Assembly (NCBI RefSeq): GCF_027596085.1
Contig: NC_072452.1
Location: 8,335,290 to 8,399,289 of the forward strand
Reading direction: 5' to 3'
Source of the DNA: Anoplopoma fimbria
Lineage: Eukaryota; Chordata; Actinopteri; Perciformes; Anoplopomatidae
DNA length: 64,000 nt
The first letter of the stretch is position 1. Each line of letters starts with the position of its first letter. The notes under the pieces are model-generated. The model worked only from the letters and a program-made list of their open reading frames with translations. It was not told where the DNA came from and ran no database searches. Below, in pieces: positions 1 to 14,896 of this stretch. The translations under genes and the position numbers were made by a program.

Positions 1-984
1 TGATAGATTCATTTGATCTTAAATGAATTTATCTAAGACCACTTAAGCTCTAAGGGGCTCTTTAAAGGTCCATCCATCCTTCTCCTCTGGGCTATACAGA
101 GATTCTCCTGCATTCACAAGCAGACACAACCAGCCTCCCAATACTAAGACTGAGCCAGAACAGCTGGGTTCACATTCTCTTATTTTGCTCCATCTTCCTG
201 AAGGAGCATTCGAGTGGTCCTACACTCTGTGTGAGGGGTATAATGGCAGGCTAATCAGCTGGCCTTAATGTCCACCTGAGTAGCTGACTGAAGGACTTTG
301 CTGCCTCAGTCAGAGCAGCATCAGCATATAGGCTGGCGTGACAGAGCTGTCTGATTCCATTTCACTGGATGTATCCCGAAAGACTCGCAGCACTTAAAAA
401 GTCCAACAGCATGGCTGATTCATAGCCTGAGCACCCTTCGAACGCTCCAAGTTTGACGGCGGTATATGCATAGTGTGGGCTACAGTATGTGTGAGGAGAT
501 ACATACATCCATGGTTGCAAGACAGAACGAATGCATGACTGTAGCTTATTTTCCTGTTCCGGGCAGGAGTGTGGGCACTGGAAATATGCAATCATGATTA
601 ATTCCCACTCCCCGATCTCCCACACTCAAGTCTCAGTTAGTTCATTGTTTCCCTCACAATGCTGGCAGCACCACTGGCACCCACTACCCTGCCTGATAAG
701 TGCCCAGTGTGTGTGTGTGTGTGTCAGACCAGGAACGAAACCAAATGAGTAACACCGATCCCATCAGGTGTGAATGAGAGACAATAGGAACTAATGGCGG
801 TACATGTAAGCCTGTGCCAACACCTACTGGAAACACATAGGACATTCATTTAAAATGCTGACCTTCTGAAATATGGCCAGAACAAAACGCTGGCACAGTA
901 TTACCTCCACTGTTTTCACAGCCCAGCCCAGTCAGGCAAAGTTGTATAAAAGACACAACATGCTGTATAAACCCCATCTATCCC

Positions 985-1272
985 ATCTTTCGGCACAGGC
1001 TGAAGACTCACCTCTTCAAGAAGTACTACCCTGAGCCTTCCACTTGTATTCGTATTAGTTTGTTGCACTTATTGCATTCGTATTAGTTTGTTTCTGCACT
1101 GTACTTTTGCTCTGGTTTATGCTTTAAGATGCTTGTTTAAGAAAGGAGATGCACTTATGACTTCTGGTGACTAGTAGTTCTCTTGAATACCTATGTTGAA
1201 TACACTTCCTGTAAGTCGCTTTGGATAAAAGCGTCTGCTAAATGACTGTAATGTGATGTAATGTAATGTAAT
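985..1272 (+). mobile_element. LINE-type 3' end
   Basis: It contains the widespread fish tail GTCGCTTTGGATAAAAGCG followed by TCTGCTAAATG and an (ATGTA)n-like end. Just upstream, a frame reads RLKTHLFKKYYPEP, like the end of a non-LTR reverse transcriptase. It is 5'-truncated, as usual for LINEs. Confidence 0.6.
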
Positions 1273-2589
1273 AAAGTGATCAAGATGCTGGATGAAGATC
1301 ATAAACACATGCCTAAATTAATTAGGCAGAGGCGTGACAAATTCCTGCAAATGATCAACAAATTCCTGCAAATGATCAGCAAGTATGTTTTCATGAATGA
1401 GATGCTTATTGAGCTAGTTGAATGTGCATGCCAAAAAAAGCCCCACCCACGCAGAGCATCCAGGTACACAATAAGATCAGGAGCCAAAGTGTTACGTAAC
1501 TCTATCTAATTGTGTCAGGGCGTTCTCATTGAACACAGTCATACTCTCCCTGTCTAAACCCATTACAGAGCCCTCAAACAACCCTACATCCTCTCCCATG
1601 CTGAGGCGTTGAGTCATCCTTCTAATGATAGCCACATGACTACAGGTGTAATCCACTGACTCCAAATCAGTGGCGAGTGTCCCGGGAGAAAAACAACCTA
1701 CGGCAGACAGGTGATGAAAACAGGGCCAGGGTCAGGGAGGCCGACAGCATCCCCAGGGACGGAGAAGGCTGCTGCTATTTCTGCCCCTGACCTGACAGCC
1801 CCGGGGAAGAACATGCTGGGAGCTCAGTCACAAGGGACGCTGGGAGATCAGCGGTGACGAGTGAGTGGAGTGAAGAGCGTGGCGAAGAGTCAAAGAGAAG
1901 CAATACAAAGACGATGTGGATTCAAGATGAATTATTTAAGGAAATAGAGGTTGTTTTGCTTTTTATAGCTCGTTTTGTAGTTAGTAACATACCCATGTTT
2001 ATCAGTTGTATCAACTTATCAGGGAAACTTTAAATAAGCATCTAGTGTAAACAAACCGGTCAGGTTTAAAACCAAAACAACCACACTAAGCCACTTATAT
2101 TTGAATGAGTGATATACCTACCTGTAGCTTAAACGTTCATGAGCTAATGTCTACAATCTAAAGTATAGTAATTCAGCTGCAAAGGCTAGATGTTAATAGG
2201 ACTATAACAAAGACGTGACTTTTTGTGAGGAAATGTTTTTAATTGTGTTTTACTCATCATCATTATCGCTGTTGCCACGTTCATGTTTTTCTCTACAGGT
2301 AAAGTACACAGAACTATTCGGTTAAAGGTGTATCTAGCTAAGACACAAATAAGTTCTTTATATTTTAGGGTAACATGATTGTGTACACAGCATTGTGTAC
2401 TTAATAGTGTCAGGACAAAGCAGCACCATGCCTTCCCTGTCTGTAATCTAATGCAGCCAATGATCAGGTGTCTCCCTGCCAACCCCCCCATCCTCTGTCT
2501 TTATCTCCCTTCGTCTCTGTCAGGACCTTGGCCAAGAGCATTCATCAGAGCAATGATGGCGTCCAGTGGTATCACAAACCCACGGTCAC

Positions 2590-2596
<7 letters not shown>

Positions 2597-2650
<54 letters not shown>
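2597..2650. repeat. (AG)27 microsatellite
   Basis: Uninterrupted AG dinucleotides. Confidence 0.97.
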
Positions 2651-2652
<2 letters not shown>

Positions 2653-3629
2653 CAGACTGCTACTGACAGTCTGAATGATCACTGAATCCCACCAGAGGCC
2701 AAGGTCATGGAGGCAGAAACCTTGAGGCAGCAACATACGCAAGCCACAATGGTGTAGCCTTGAGCTGAATGAGTAAATTAAATTGAAAAAGATTATACGG
2801 CAACAAATGTTTCCATGCAGTGCAGTCCCCAATGTCCTTTCTTTTTAACTGTTTTAACTGTTTTAACTGTTCTACACAACTCAAACTGAGTACCAGTGGA
2901 GTAACCAAAATGACTGCAAATGAACAACAAAAACATGTGCCTCATTTTGTGTTGAACTGTAAATACATACCAGTTGTACATGACCGCGTACTATGAATAT
3001 TCATGTGTGCATCCCGGGCATCTGTGTTTGCATCTGCGCATCTTTGTCTCCCACCTTTGTTCTTTGTGTTAATGAACCAAGGCGTCTGGCAGGAGGAGTG
3101 ATAAATGGTGTTTGGCTCTGGTTTCGACTGCTCACCAGATGAGGCTGAAGAGCAGGAATCATATATGATTTAGCTCTGTCCCCTGTCTACCCTTGTTGTG
3201 ACTCATTCCACTTACAACAACACTACAAACTGAAAAAAAGAACTAATCTGACATTGAAACAGCACAAGAAATATTTATAATTTAATATTGTACAGTCTTG
3301 TGTATCTTTAGATGTATTTATGTTTTTCCTTCTAGAAAAGGGGCCTCAGGATTACATTGTGTCAGTGGGTCATTGGATCAGTATGTGCAGTCATAAACTT
3401 TGGTCCAGACCAAGTTTAACATGGATATTAACCGGTCCCAGAAGAGCACTTATCATGATTTTGTTAACTCGCTGACATTTTATTATCACTAAACCGATAT
3501 TTCTCTCTGAACAATGCTTTGATATATGATAGAGTATCTGGAAAAAGCTGGATTTCATCAAATTTCACATTTTGTGGTTAGCGGAGGATTCTTGCCTTGT
3601 CGACAATCCACTCTTCTCTATTCTATTGC

Positions 3630-3775
3630 CTCCATCTGTCATTAGTTTTGCAGGTATTTGGTAATTTACAAGTATTGGAGAGTCATGGTGACGCTAGTCA
3701 AGATTCTTTGTCTGGTAACCATTAAATTCATGTACCAAATTTAGAGCAAATCCATCATTTTTATTTAATCGTACC
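3630..3775. repeat. dispersed fish repeat fragment
   Basis: GTCATTAGTTTTGCAGGTAT, CATGGTGACGCTAG and TTCATGTACCAAATTT are hallmarks of a high-copy fish repeat also seen near 47.5, 56.4 and 58.2 kb. Confidence 0.5.
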
Positions 3776-4309
3776 TTTTATCGTAACTGTTATTGAGGTG
3801 TTTCTGTCTGGATCAAATTGTTGGTGTGACCAACACCGTCATTCATGGAACGACGCGGCTAGCTTGTCTAAAAAGACAGTACATCACCATTCATAGTTAA
3901 GCAAAAGGGAAAAATCTTCCACGGAGATGGCAACTGGTGTTAATTTTCATACTTATCATGCATTCAAACCATAAGTCACAATCATTAGGGTTGCATGAGA
4001 CGCAGCCACCCTTTTTGAAGTCAGGGATGTATTCTGTCTGCTACTTGAGAACTCACTGCTATACAGAGAGAACCAGAGGAGAGCAAAGAGGTGCTGCCTG
4101 TGATGTATGGCCCTGCAGATCCCCTTAGGGCCCTGAGCTCGATGATGAGTGTATTGATCAACATGTGTTTTATCCCTCCCCTGAAACACACATACTGTAC
4201 ATACACACTGCCTCTCAGAAATGGCCTAAAAGCGTGAAACCAAAGTTCTTTCCACCTGAAACTAACCTGCGGCACTCACAGTTCAGCCAGGCAGAAAATA
4301 GGAGTCTGA

Positions 4310-4421
<112 letters not shown>

Positions 4422-4914
4422 CCCAGTGACCATGAGAGACAGAAGGCCCCTGAAGATGAAGACAGACTGTTGGAGCTGTGTGTAATTACTTTGTGTGTCT
4501 TGTTTGGCCTCTGGGTTATCACATGCAGCGGAAAACACTGCACACAGCGCAGCCTAACAGGCCCATTCATGTCCAAACCTTGAGTGTGCTGAAAGTCAAA
4601 TGGGAGCATGTGTTTGACTGACTTGGGGGGGGGGGGGGAGCTGTGTTTTTATGCCTATAAGGCCGGGGAATACAGACACATGTCACACTATCATGGACCA
4701 GCGGTGACAGTGCTGACACACATACTCACAGGCAAACGCCATAACCACAGTCCTTTTGTGTGCATCTCCTGTTAAGGCGCACGCTTTTAAATCGCAAGAG
4801 CTTGTGACAGCTCTCAACGCGCTGGCTGCATTGCATTGCATGCCCCCCCTCCTCCCCTCCTCTGAGTCAGCTGAGAAAAATGCATTTTGAAGCTTAACAA
4901 AAGAATTCTACACA

Positions 4915-4936
4915 TTTTTTTTTTTTTTTTTTTTTT
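4915..4936. repeat. poly(T) run of 22
   Basis: Homopolymer. A second T run of about 19 lies at 5914-5932 and a G run at 4624-4638. Confidence 0.95.
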
Positions 4937-6651
4937 CTCAGGGAGCGTGGAGCTGCGACACCACTGCCGGCACGCAGGGTCACGGGGAACTGGCAGTGCA
5001 GAGCAAGCCTCGGTAACAGAGGGTTAAGAGCACTGGATGAATAATGTAGTGCCACACAATGACAGGCTGGATTATGAATGATGCAGTTATACCCCCCCGG
5101 TTCCTCCTGTAGACACCAGAGGACAGGGGAGGGAGGACAGGATGCACATGACACCGTCACTTCACGGAGCACCTGGTGTTCATCGACTTCAAGTGGCCTT
5201 ACTGACAGCTAAGGGACAAGGGAGGGGGTGCGTTTCTTAAAAAGACTTCCCCTTGGAGAATCCAACCATTGTGAATGAACCGGCGTTAACTTGTATACAA
5301 CTAAGTAGAGGCAAGCATACGGGCGTTCACATGCTCAGACAGCTGACCGGCAGGCCCTACGGGGGGAAAGCCCTGATTCAGCTGACAGAGGATCAGGGTC
5401 ACAGTCAGCTGATGCAAGGTCAGCTCAGCATCACGGCAGGCTCCCGTGGTCAGGTCAGAAACCTCCAGCTCAGGGGTTTCCTGCTCCTGCAACAAACGCG
5501 TTAAGAGGACAGGTGGGCTTTTTTTTTTTATGAGGAGGCAACAGCTGAAAGCCCGGGTGGTCTCCCATGAGAGGTCAAACGCACTGGTGGTGGTGCTGGC
5601 AGGGAGGAGGACGAGGAGAGGAGATGAAAGAGGAGTGACAGAGGTGGGGAGCAGACATTGGGAGTGACAGCTGTTATGTGGATGAAGAATCCCAAAAATG
5701 CTCCTTTATGGATGAACTCTGGGCTTACGTTACTTTGACCTCCAGATATACTTAGCTCCCCTGTCCTCTCCAAAACCTGCTCCAAGTCTAGAATAGGGGA
5801 TTCGTTCACATTATAAGCAGAGATGATGTTTCACATCAGTTGTATAATTACAATTATGACATTGAATGTGTGGTATATTGAGCCTTGCTTTTTAACCTTA
5901 CTTCACATGGCACTTTTTTTTTTTTTTTTTTTACTTCCATCTCATATAGACTACTGTTGTTCACTGTTCTTCAAGTGGCGAGATAAAGCGCGCAAGAATG
6001 GACTTACCACTGGAACTCATGATGCCCACTGTTGTTCTGATTTAAAAAACAAAGCGCCTCCGTCGAGAATAATCCCACAGAGCGAGAGGTTTATCCTCAC
6101 GGGGCAGTTTATTCCCTTCAAAATTGTGTAATTAAAATTAAAAAAAATAGAATATCCAGTGAATGTGAAAGGATGCTCCTCACTCTGCTCAACACCGCTT
6201 CCAGTCTAATTTCTGACAAGGTGGACAGAGCCAGAAAGAAGGTTGTACAAAAAAAAAATGTGTAATAAAATAACAATAAAGCGAGGGTATTTCCAGTGAT
6301 TGCAAAAATCCAAAACAGAGCTCCTGTTGTTGCTGTGTGGGAATGTCGACTGTGTTTTGTTTGTCTTCACAGAAACAGGCGTCAGTCGCAACACAATGCT
6401 GCTCCGTCGGATTCCACCTTCACATTTTCGCTCCTGGCTGAATCCAGCTCCGCCGCGTCTCCCTGGCGGTGCGCTGCTGCTGCTGCTGCTGCTGTCACCG
6501 AGCGCCTCTCTCACAAAGAGCACGCAGCCACAGCAAGACCTGTTCTGGGTTTCACTTTCAAAATAAAAGCCAACAAAGGGAGTTTCATGACTGTGGCCCA
6601 CACTTTTGTTTAGTGTCTAAGCGTTCAAATGACGACATAGCTAATGACATA

Positions 6652-6888
6652 CAGTAGCAGTCAAAAGTTTGGACACACCTTCTCATTCAACTACTTTGAA
6701 GAATGTAAAATATAAAACATATTCTAGGTTTGTTGAGCGTTTGTTTGTTTACCACATAATTCCATATGTGTTCCTTCATAGTTTGGATGTCTTCAATATT
6801 AATCTACAATGTAGAAAAAAAAATAAAAAAAAGAAAGAAAGAAAAACCATTGAATGAGAAGGTGTGTCCAAACTTATGACTGCTACTG
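6652..6888. mobile_element. Tc1/mariner-type MITE
   Basis: Near-perfect terminal inverted repeats read CAGTAGCAGTCA...AAGTTTGGACACACCTTCTCA inward, with the other end on the opposite strand. They are flanked by TA dinucleotides (6650-6651, 6889-6890), the Tc1 target site. The 237-bp interior resembles the 3' end of fish Tc1-like elements (CTACAATGTAGAAA, A-rich stretch). No transposase is left. Confidence 0.88.
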
Positions 6889-8680
6889 TATAATACCCTG
6901 AAATGATTAGGTGCTGATTCTCAGATATGCATTCATTTGTCCATCATTCTGAAAAGGTGGAAACATACCCGTAACACATCATTTTAGAAGAAAATGCTAT
7001 TTGCTATTATTATAGTGGCGTTAACATCCTTATTTTACACATTCACATATAATATATTTGGAAAAATGTATATCAATCATCAAACACCAAAACTAACCCC
7101 CTTAAAAAAAAAGCTATTAAACATAGAATTAAGCAGATTTTTTGGTTCATTTACAAATTTGTTTGACATATCCGGCCATCCGTTAATTATTAATTTATGC
7201 TGTTATCAAGGTAAAAAAAATGGTTTTAAAAAAAGCCAAAAGTAAACCTCTTTAAACACCCCACCCGAATTTAGTAGATTTGAACAGATGACATTCATTT
7301 CATAACATTAGACATTATCAGTATACATTGTTATTAAGGGATTAAACCTGTAATAGAAAATACAATGTTCACAATAATGTGATTTTCTTCACCTTCATGC
7401 TAAATATGCATTGAAATACCAGCTGTTTCCATTGGACAGGGATCAAATTGTCAGATTATAATTTGATATGTTCGTCCAAGAACTATTGCCCTACTTTAGC
7501 ACACGTCACATAGGCTGTACTTAAAACTTACTTGTAGCTCACTGTACCTGTAATAAGCTGTGTCCTTTCATTAATGTGACAATAAGCAGTCTACTTGATG
7601 TCACATGGACCTGAAGGCCGAATAGCTATTAAGAAGTGTTTTTTTTGTTTGTTTTATTGTGAAAGTTAAGTAGCCTAATTTCCGGTATCCTCTGCCTCTC
7701 TGTTGGTGACTTGACGGCTCTCTCAATATTCTGCGTTAAGCGACGTCACTCTGGGCTTCATGTGAACGCTTTGGGGAAACCATAGCCCACATCACACTGC
7801 AAGAAGGTTTAAGTGTTTCAAAGTCATCAGTCTAAGTCTTAATTCTTTTTTTTTACACGAGGTGAAATAGAGATTATTAATGTCTGAAGCTTTTTAAATT
7901 AATTTATTGCCAGTGTCATTTGAATCTGGTGAGAACAATAGGCCTAAGGAACACATTAGGAACATTTCAAGAGAACTACACAGACTGCATGAAACAAAAT
8001 TAATTCAAACATTCTCGAGAGCCCTTATGAAACTGAGACTTTTTGGTGTTCTGAGCAGTTCTAGGCCTGGCCTGGTGCTTACACTGTTATGACACCGCCC
8101 TCTCCTGGAAAGTCGACGTAAGCAAATGAGTTAATCGGATTATCTACAGTGGATCTGCTGCTGATTAGTAGAGGTTAATTGCAAATCTGTTGAGGGATTT
8201 ACTCTGCTGTGTTTGGTTGTATAATTTTAGTAATTACTTTACATTAACTGTCCTTTAAAGTTATGCCACACAGTCTGACTTTGCCCTGCAGGATTATTAA
8301 TAGCAGAACTGTTTACGTTCAATGGCTTCAGTGGTATCAATGTGGAAAGTATCTCCATTTTAAGGTGAGACACCCATCCGCTGTTTCCCAAAACAGTCAT
8401 TAGTCAAGTCAGATCGTGTTTAAAGGCAAGTGAAGTTGGCCAAATGCAACAAAAGTCTATGACCAATGAACAATTATAAGACTTCAAGACTACAGAGTAA
8501 ACAGCAAGCAAACAGAAGAGAATATATATTACAATTTAAAGCAGTAAGATATACAATTATGTATAATAAAATGAACTATTATAAATATATACTGTAAACA
8601 TAAACTGCCTTTTTCCGTGCCCTGAGGAAGCCGTGGTTCTGAATCCTTAAGGAAACTGGACAATGGGGGGATGTGAGAGG

Positions 8681-8683
<3 letters not shown>

Positions 8684-8747
<64 letters not shown>
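8684..8747. repeat. (CT)32 microsatellite
   Basis: Uninterrupted CT dinucleotides. Confidence 0.97.
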
Positions 8748-8749
<2 letters not shown>

Positions 8750-9908
8750 TGCCCTGCACAGTCTCCTACCTCTTTGGCTCTGGAGCTCAATGGTTTTACA
8801 AGATGTTCTCTCTTTGTCTTTTAATCTGCTTAACTCACTCACTCAGTTTCAACAGAGAGCTTTGTAAAGCTAAAGCGTGGAGTGAAAAGACAAATTACTT
8901 CATTATAAGGCGACCTGCCGGCAAAGTTTGTACGGTGTAACCTCTTTGTTCTTCCATCCATTCACTGTCCAGCAAACCTAAGGCTGTGTGTACCAGATTT
9001 TATGATCGTGTAGTTAATTCTTAATGTTGTTTAGATGGTAAATCGATTACAACACGCCACATTATGAGTGTCTGACCTGAGTCAAAGCTGATTGTGATCA
9101 GTATGTATAATGATTTACTTAAATGAGCCATCTTCATCAGGGTGCGTGTATGTGTGCGTGGGTGTGACACTATGTAGGTGGGTGCCCTGTGGGCCTGACG
9201 TGGGCCGGGTGCTGATTGTGCTTCTGTGTCAGTCCAGCGTTTGGCTTTTGTCCTCCAAACTGCTGGGGCAGAAAAACAGGAAGCTGGCCTTCCTGTGCAC
9301 CGAAGGCAGCGGGGCAGGAGGCCGTCAGTTCAACGCCGTTTTGTCACTGTCCGCAAAGGCGCCGATGTCCCCTGATTGACAGTTAAGGCAAACATCTCCT
9401 GATGCGTGTTATTACTGGAATAAACCTGCGTACGGTTGACATCACTTTGTGCCTTCTGATGGAAACTGTTTCCTTAAGCTTGACAGGCTGTGCAAAACAG
9501 CAAGAATGAGCAGAAATGATGCTCTTTGTGAGCTGCTGAACACATGACTGAGATCATGTTTTGGTTGCAGGGCCCTAATGTATTGGCGCATTGTATCGAC
9601 TTATCATCCACTCAGTGTTTTTCTATTAGAATTGGAATTGTTTGTCACATTCAGGCCATGTGTCCACTATCAGAAGCACTGATCAGCAGTGTGCTGCATT
9701 CTTCACAAACCCTCACAATCCTTGCACTTTGTCCAACCACATCGCCAGGGGAAAGGACACGCACACACGCCCACACTCACAAACACACACACTGCTGCAC
9801 ACTTTGCTGGTATCTCTACCCATTCCCGTCTATTTCTAGTTTGTTCCTAGTCAATACACCCATATTCCCTCTTTTTCTCCGACTCTCTCTCTGTCATGCG
9901 CTCTCACA

Positions 9909-10012
<104 letters not shown>

Positions 10013-10691
10013 CCCTTCACAAAAGGAGCAGAATAAATGGTCTGTGTCCTGTAGCCGTGCATAGCCAATTGCATGATCACATGGGCAGTGCAGGGCTGAT
10101 ATTCTGTGTTCAGGGTGACTTTGTCATGGTACACTGGGGGCTGGGGATACACAATCAGTTTATATTTAACTAAGCAAGCAGGAAAAAAAAAAAACCCTCA
10201 CAAGAAACCAAAGCAAAGCTGGCCTGGGGATCATATCTTCCCAAACACAGATAGGGATGGACGTGACCCAGAAAGTTAAAATAATATAATCAATGTTGGT
10301 TGGGAGAGGTCACCGGTGAATACTTGACATTTCCCAGGCATTAGAGTACACTTAGTGGAATGCTGTCTCTGCGTGTGGCTTGAGGGGAAGGATAGTGAAG
10401 CACCTCTGGAATGAAGATGAGGTGTGAGCACAGCAATTGTACAAACCAGCTGAGTGTTTGTGACGCTAAGCTGCTGTCTGTGTGCGCGGCGAAACCAAAC
10501 TGGTGAGACTGGTGTTATAGAATGAGGAAATAGTCTCTAAAAGTAAGTGGGGGAAGTGGAGTCACATAACAGCCAAGGTTTCAAAGCTTTTAAGATGATT
10601 AAAATGCAGTTATAACTTGACCTCTTTTCCCTGCCTGAGTCTCCTTTGAGGCTTTCCAAAGTTTGACTGAGAGACTCTGTGTGTATGTGGG

Positions 10692-10693
<2 letters not shown>

Positions 10694-10743
<50 letters not shown>

Positions 10744-10759
10744 GAGAGAGAGGGAGAGA
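10694..10759. repeat. (GA)n microsatellite, one interruption
   Basis: GA dinucleotides with a GATAGA interruption near 10737. Confidence 0.95.
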
Positions 10760-13700
10760 AAGGGGGAGTGTGTGCCCTTGTTGTCCCACAGAGATCATGG
10801 GAGGAGTTAACAGCAAAACTTCCTCAGTCAGTGCAGTGACATGCCGTCTGGGATAGCCTCTGTATTGCTCAGAGGCACACACACAAATAGACTCACACAC
10901 TGTCACTGGCTTACACCCTTCTTTTTCTTTTTTCTCCCCTCGTGTGCATTTGGGCTGACAGCGGAGAATGACGGCAGTTTCGGCAGCTGTCATGAGACAC
11001 AACTCACCAGTTAAATGGTGAGACTACACACTCAGAGACATAGAGATATACACATACTGCAACGCACATGAGGAATGAAATGAGAGGGGAGAGCTGGCAG
11101 CAACACAGAGGTGAGAGTTGGGGTTTTTCTACTTTGAAGAAGTCTTTCTGTGTTATAAACTGTCTTCTGATGAGCAGGGTTAACACTGCTGCACTTTGCA
11201 CTTGTACCATAAAGTTGTTGTTAGTCAGGATGTAGGCTGGATGATGCAGCTGTCACGCAGTGATTGCAAATCCTTATTCTGGTGCTTGATGAATGAATGT
11301 GAATGCTTCCAAACTCTTCTGATGGTCTAAAACATGACAATCCAAGTCTTATTATGTGTTCATTTCATCAATTATACTGTGATTTTACTTCCTTAATGTT
11401 TGTTTCAATGTTGTTCAAATGCCGCTATGCTACAGTGTGGGAATCTCCCTGCAGGGAGCTCTGTCCTAGACACACAGGCATGTGAGAGAGCTAACAGGGG
11501 GTTAGTCTAAACTTAGAATCCATAACCCCTGTCTCACATTACTCTCCGCTAACGCCTGTACTACATTTTTCCAAATCTACAAACCCCAGATTGTACACAT
11601 ACACAGTCACTAACAACTCAAACATCCTCTTTTAGTCCCGTGTTTGAACACAGCCAGACGCTGCTGACACCATGTGTTTCTGATTAGGTTGAATGCTATT
11701 GTCATGGACTGCTGAGTGTCCCAATTGCCATCCAGGCTTTTGATGTGGTGTCAGACTGCATGGAGACTATAAGGTCATTTATGGTATGCGGTCATTAGAC
11801 ACATACCAGGGACTTGGCAGCCCCTGTCATTGCAGGCAGTGCAAACTGTGTTTGTAGCTTTAATCATAGGTACACTGCTTATATGAGCCTTTAGTAACGC
11901 TGTCCACAGTGTGCAGTCGTAGAGTCAAACAGGGGGAAGGCTTTTGACCTTTCAGCTGATAGGAAACAATAGCCAGATCAACAGGTGTTCAGTAAAAGAG
12001 GGTATTGACTCTAATGTTGTAGAGCATCACATTGTTTTTACTGACAGTCTCTGTATGTTTTAAAGTGGATGTCACTGGAGACAACGGTTGCCCCTTGTGC
12101 AGCATTTAGTGCAAACAAAGGCCCGGCATGTGACCGCACATATCGGCCTTGAGCAGTCTGTGTTTATTAGATTAGACAGAATCTGTTGCTCTGTGCGAAA
12201 CAAGCAGAGGAGTCTGAAGAGTATCACGATATGCCCCGACACGCCTTCGGCCTGTTTACAGCTTTCTGCCTCACAAGATGCACACGCACAGATTCAATCA
12301 TGACCAGTCAGCCGCCACGTAAACAAGATGAGAAGCAGGGGAGTGAAAGGTCACAAAAGAGGAAGAAACTTTATGCATTTGTTTTCCTTGATAAGGGATT
12401 TCATCCAATGACTGAACTCACATAATGTATGCACAAAGCAAAGGCCTATCTCACTCGGTAATGTAACGCTAAAGGTCTCCATCACGCAGCATCCATTTTT
12501 TAGAGAAGTTCAAACGATCTGTGAGTTTTTCCTTTGTTAACTAAGTCTAATTGGAGGGCATTTTGAAAATGGTAGCTTAGGCAAGGTCTGGAGTTTTAAA
12601 GATGTGGGAACAGGGGGGGCTTCATTAAAGATGATTCCATGTTGCATTATGGGAAATGTAGGTATCCAGGGTTTTGGGGATGTGACTCATATAAGGCGGT
12701 TACAGTTCAGGACACTGGCTCTTCGATTTTGACGATTCTTTCTTTAATCTGTTTTACACACTCCATGGAAGTGCAATCCCTGGAGTATCCCTGTGAAGGC
12801 TGTTCAGTAGTCAGGTCACCATTGAGAGCCAGGAGTCTTCACATACAAACTGATAAATCTGAACCCTTTAAGTTTACATTTAGCTGAGCATAAAAGGTCA
12901 TGGGTGGCTATAATGGCATTAAAAAAGTACTCTTCTGCCCCCACTTTTTTGTGTGGCTTTATACACTCAGTGGTGTAATAAGTTATTGCATTTGTGCTAT
13001 TATATTAAACCCTCATTTCTTGCCGTAGTTAATCCCTTTAGTTTCTGTCTCTACTGAGAAATACAGCAGCTAGGCTAGTTTAAACTTTTGGGGGTGGGCC
13101 TAAATCTGTAAGTATTTCTGTCTACTTTGACATGTTCTTTGTGTGTTTTAAAACAACATGTATGTTGTACTTATAGCTGCCAATCTCTTATAACATTTCT
13201 ACATTAACATAAATATTGAAATGAGCTTAGATGCTAACTATTCCTGCACGTCTCATGATAATGGATATTAATTTTTTCTTAGTTGATAGCCAAGTTATAT
13301 GCTACATTTTAATAGTATGTATCTGTATATGGACAGTTTGTAAATATTACAATTTATATTTTTTAAGTGTTTCACAAAACAAGGAACGATTCTAACTAAA
13401 AGCCTGTTAACAACTAATATATTTTAAAACAAACATTTTCCCTTCCCTGATCATTTTAAGCCCAATAAACCCTCAATAAAACAGACTTATAACGCTGATA
13501 AAGTTTTGACAGACTAGGCTTATGTTGTATTTCTAATTCATAACATTATTATATTCTAAAATATTTCCACATTAAAAGCATTGCGTATAATTTGTATTAT
13601 TTAGTATTGTATTTATATCTTGTGATTTTAGCCAGCTTAATCTAATTCTTCTTTATATTAACTTATTTTCTCTTATCATCAGTGAGTTCATTGTTTTCCC

Positions 13701-14005
13701 AGTACTATATCATTTAAGTTGTTTGATGATATAGCAGCTATCCTCTATTTTTTATGCAGATATTTCTTTCAGTTGATTCTTTGCATCTTAATCTCCAAAT
13801 AGAGATTGGATTTCCAGTTGGCTGCTTGAAGTTGTTGTACCTATCATTATGACACACCCTGAAAAGAAACAACACACCCGACACAGCTTTAAATCTGGTT
13901 CCATCGAGGCATTACATTACCCCCTGGGTGAACACATTGTGCCGGATCATTACCGGCCAATTATCAAGTTTACCTCCATCACCTTTACCTCCATGTGCTG
14001 TAGAG

Positions 14006-14402
14006 CAGTGGTTCTCAACCTTTTTTCAGTGATGTACCCCCTGTGAAATATTCTTTCAGCCAAGTATCCCCTATACCTGAATACTGACAGAATTTTGCCG
14101 GCTCTGGTTTCGCCTTCTTTGGCACTTGTCCCTCCGTGTTTTCAGCAGCATTGCTGCTACGCTTCAACCACGACTCCATTGTTTGAGTTTTTTAGGATAA
14201 TGAAATTGAATAGCCTACTGAATATAAAATTCAGTTTATGAACTTACACTTATATTTTATTGAATATTTATTAAATAACTATTTTTAAAGGATTTTTGAA
14301 TGGATGCTAATTTTAAATATATATTTTTTTAAATCTCACTTACCCCCTGGAGTGCCTTCACGTACCCCCAGGGGTACACGTACCCCCATTTGAGAACCAC
14401 TG
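14006..14402. mobile_element. hAT-type MITE
   Basis: The terminal inverted repeats begin CAGTGGTTCTCAA on both strands. The 8-bp target duplication CTGTAGAG is perfect (13998-14005 and 14403-14410). It is 397 bp with no coding capacity. The right end contains a local inverted repeat of GTACCCCC motifs. Confidence 0.92.
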
Positions 14403-14854
14403 CTGTAGAGAACATAATAATCTGAAGGAAGCCTCTATTTCCTTCTTAGATGGTAAAAGGTCACATGAGGTCAATCATTCTGATCTTCCCATGACAACAC
14501 ATTTTTGTAACATACGCATCCCTCTGCCCGTTAGCACTCCTGTCCTCTCGTCTTTCTGTCACCCATCCGATGGCAGAGAGTCGTGTTGAACTGTGTGTTG
14601 TGGATGAACTGATCCCCGATATATGCCACCAGGCTACTCTCACCCCCCACCCCCGTGCCTCCCCTCCCTCTGACCTTGCAGCCTGTCTCTGTGTGGCATT
14701 GCCTTACAGTGGCTCAGCAATACTTTCTCTGGGCAACACGCACAAAAGACACACACATTGTCTCTGACACACATTCTGTGCATATTTTCACCGACACACA
14801 TAGAGAACACACAGGGAAGCTCTCACTGAGGCCTGTCCCCGTCCAACCCACCCC

Positions 14855-14856
<2 letters not shown>

Positions 14857-14896
<40 letters not shown>

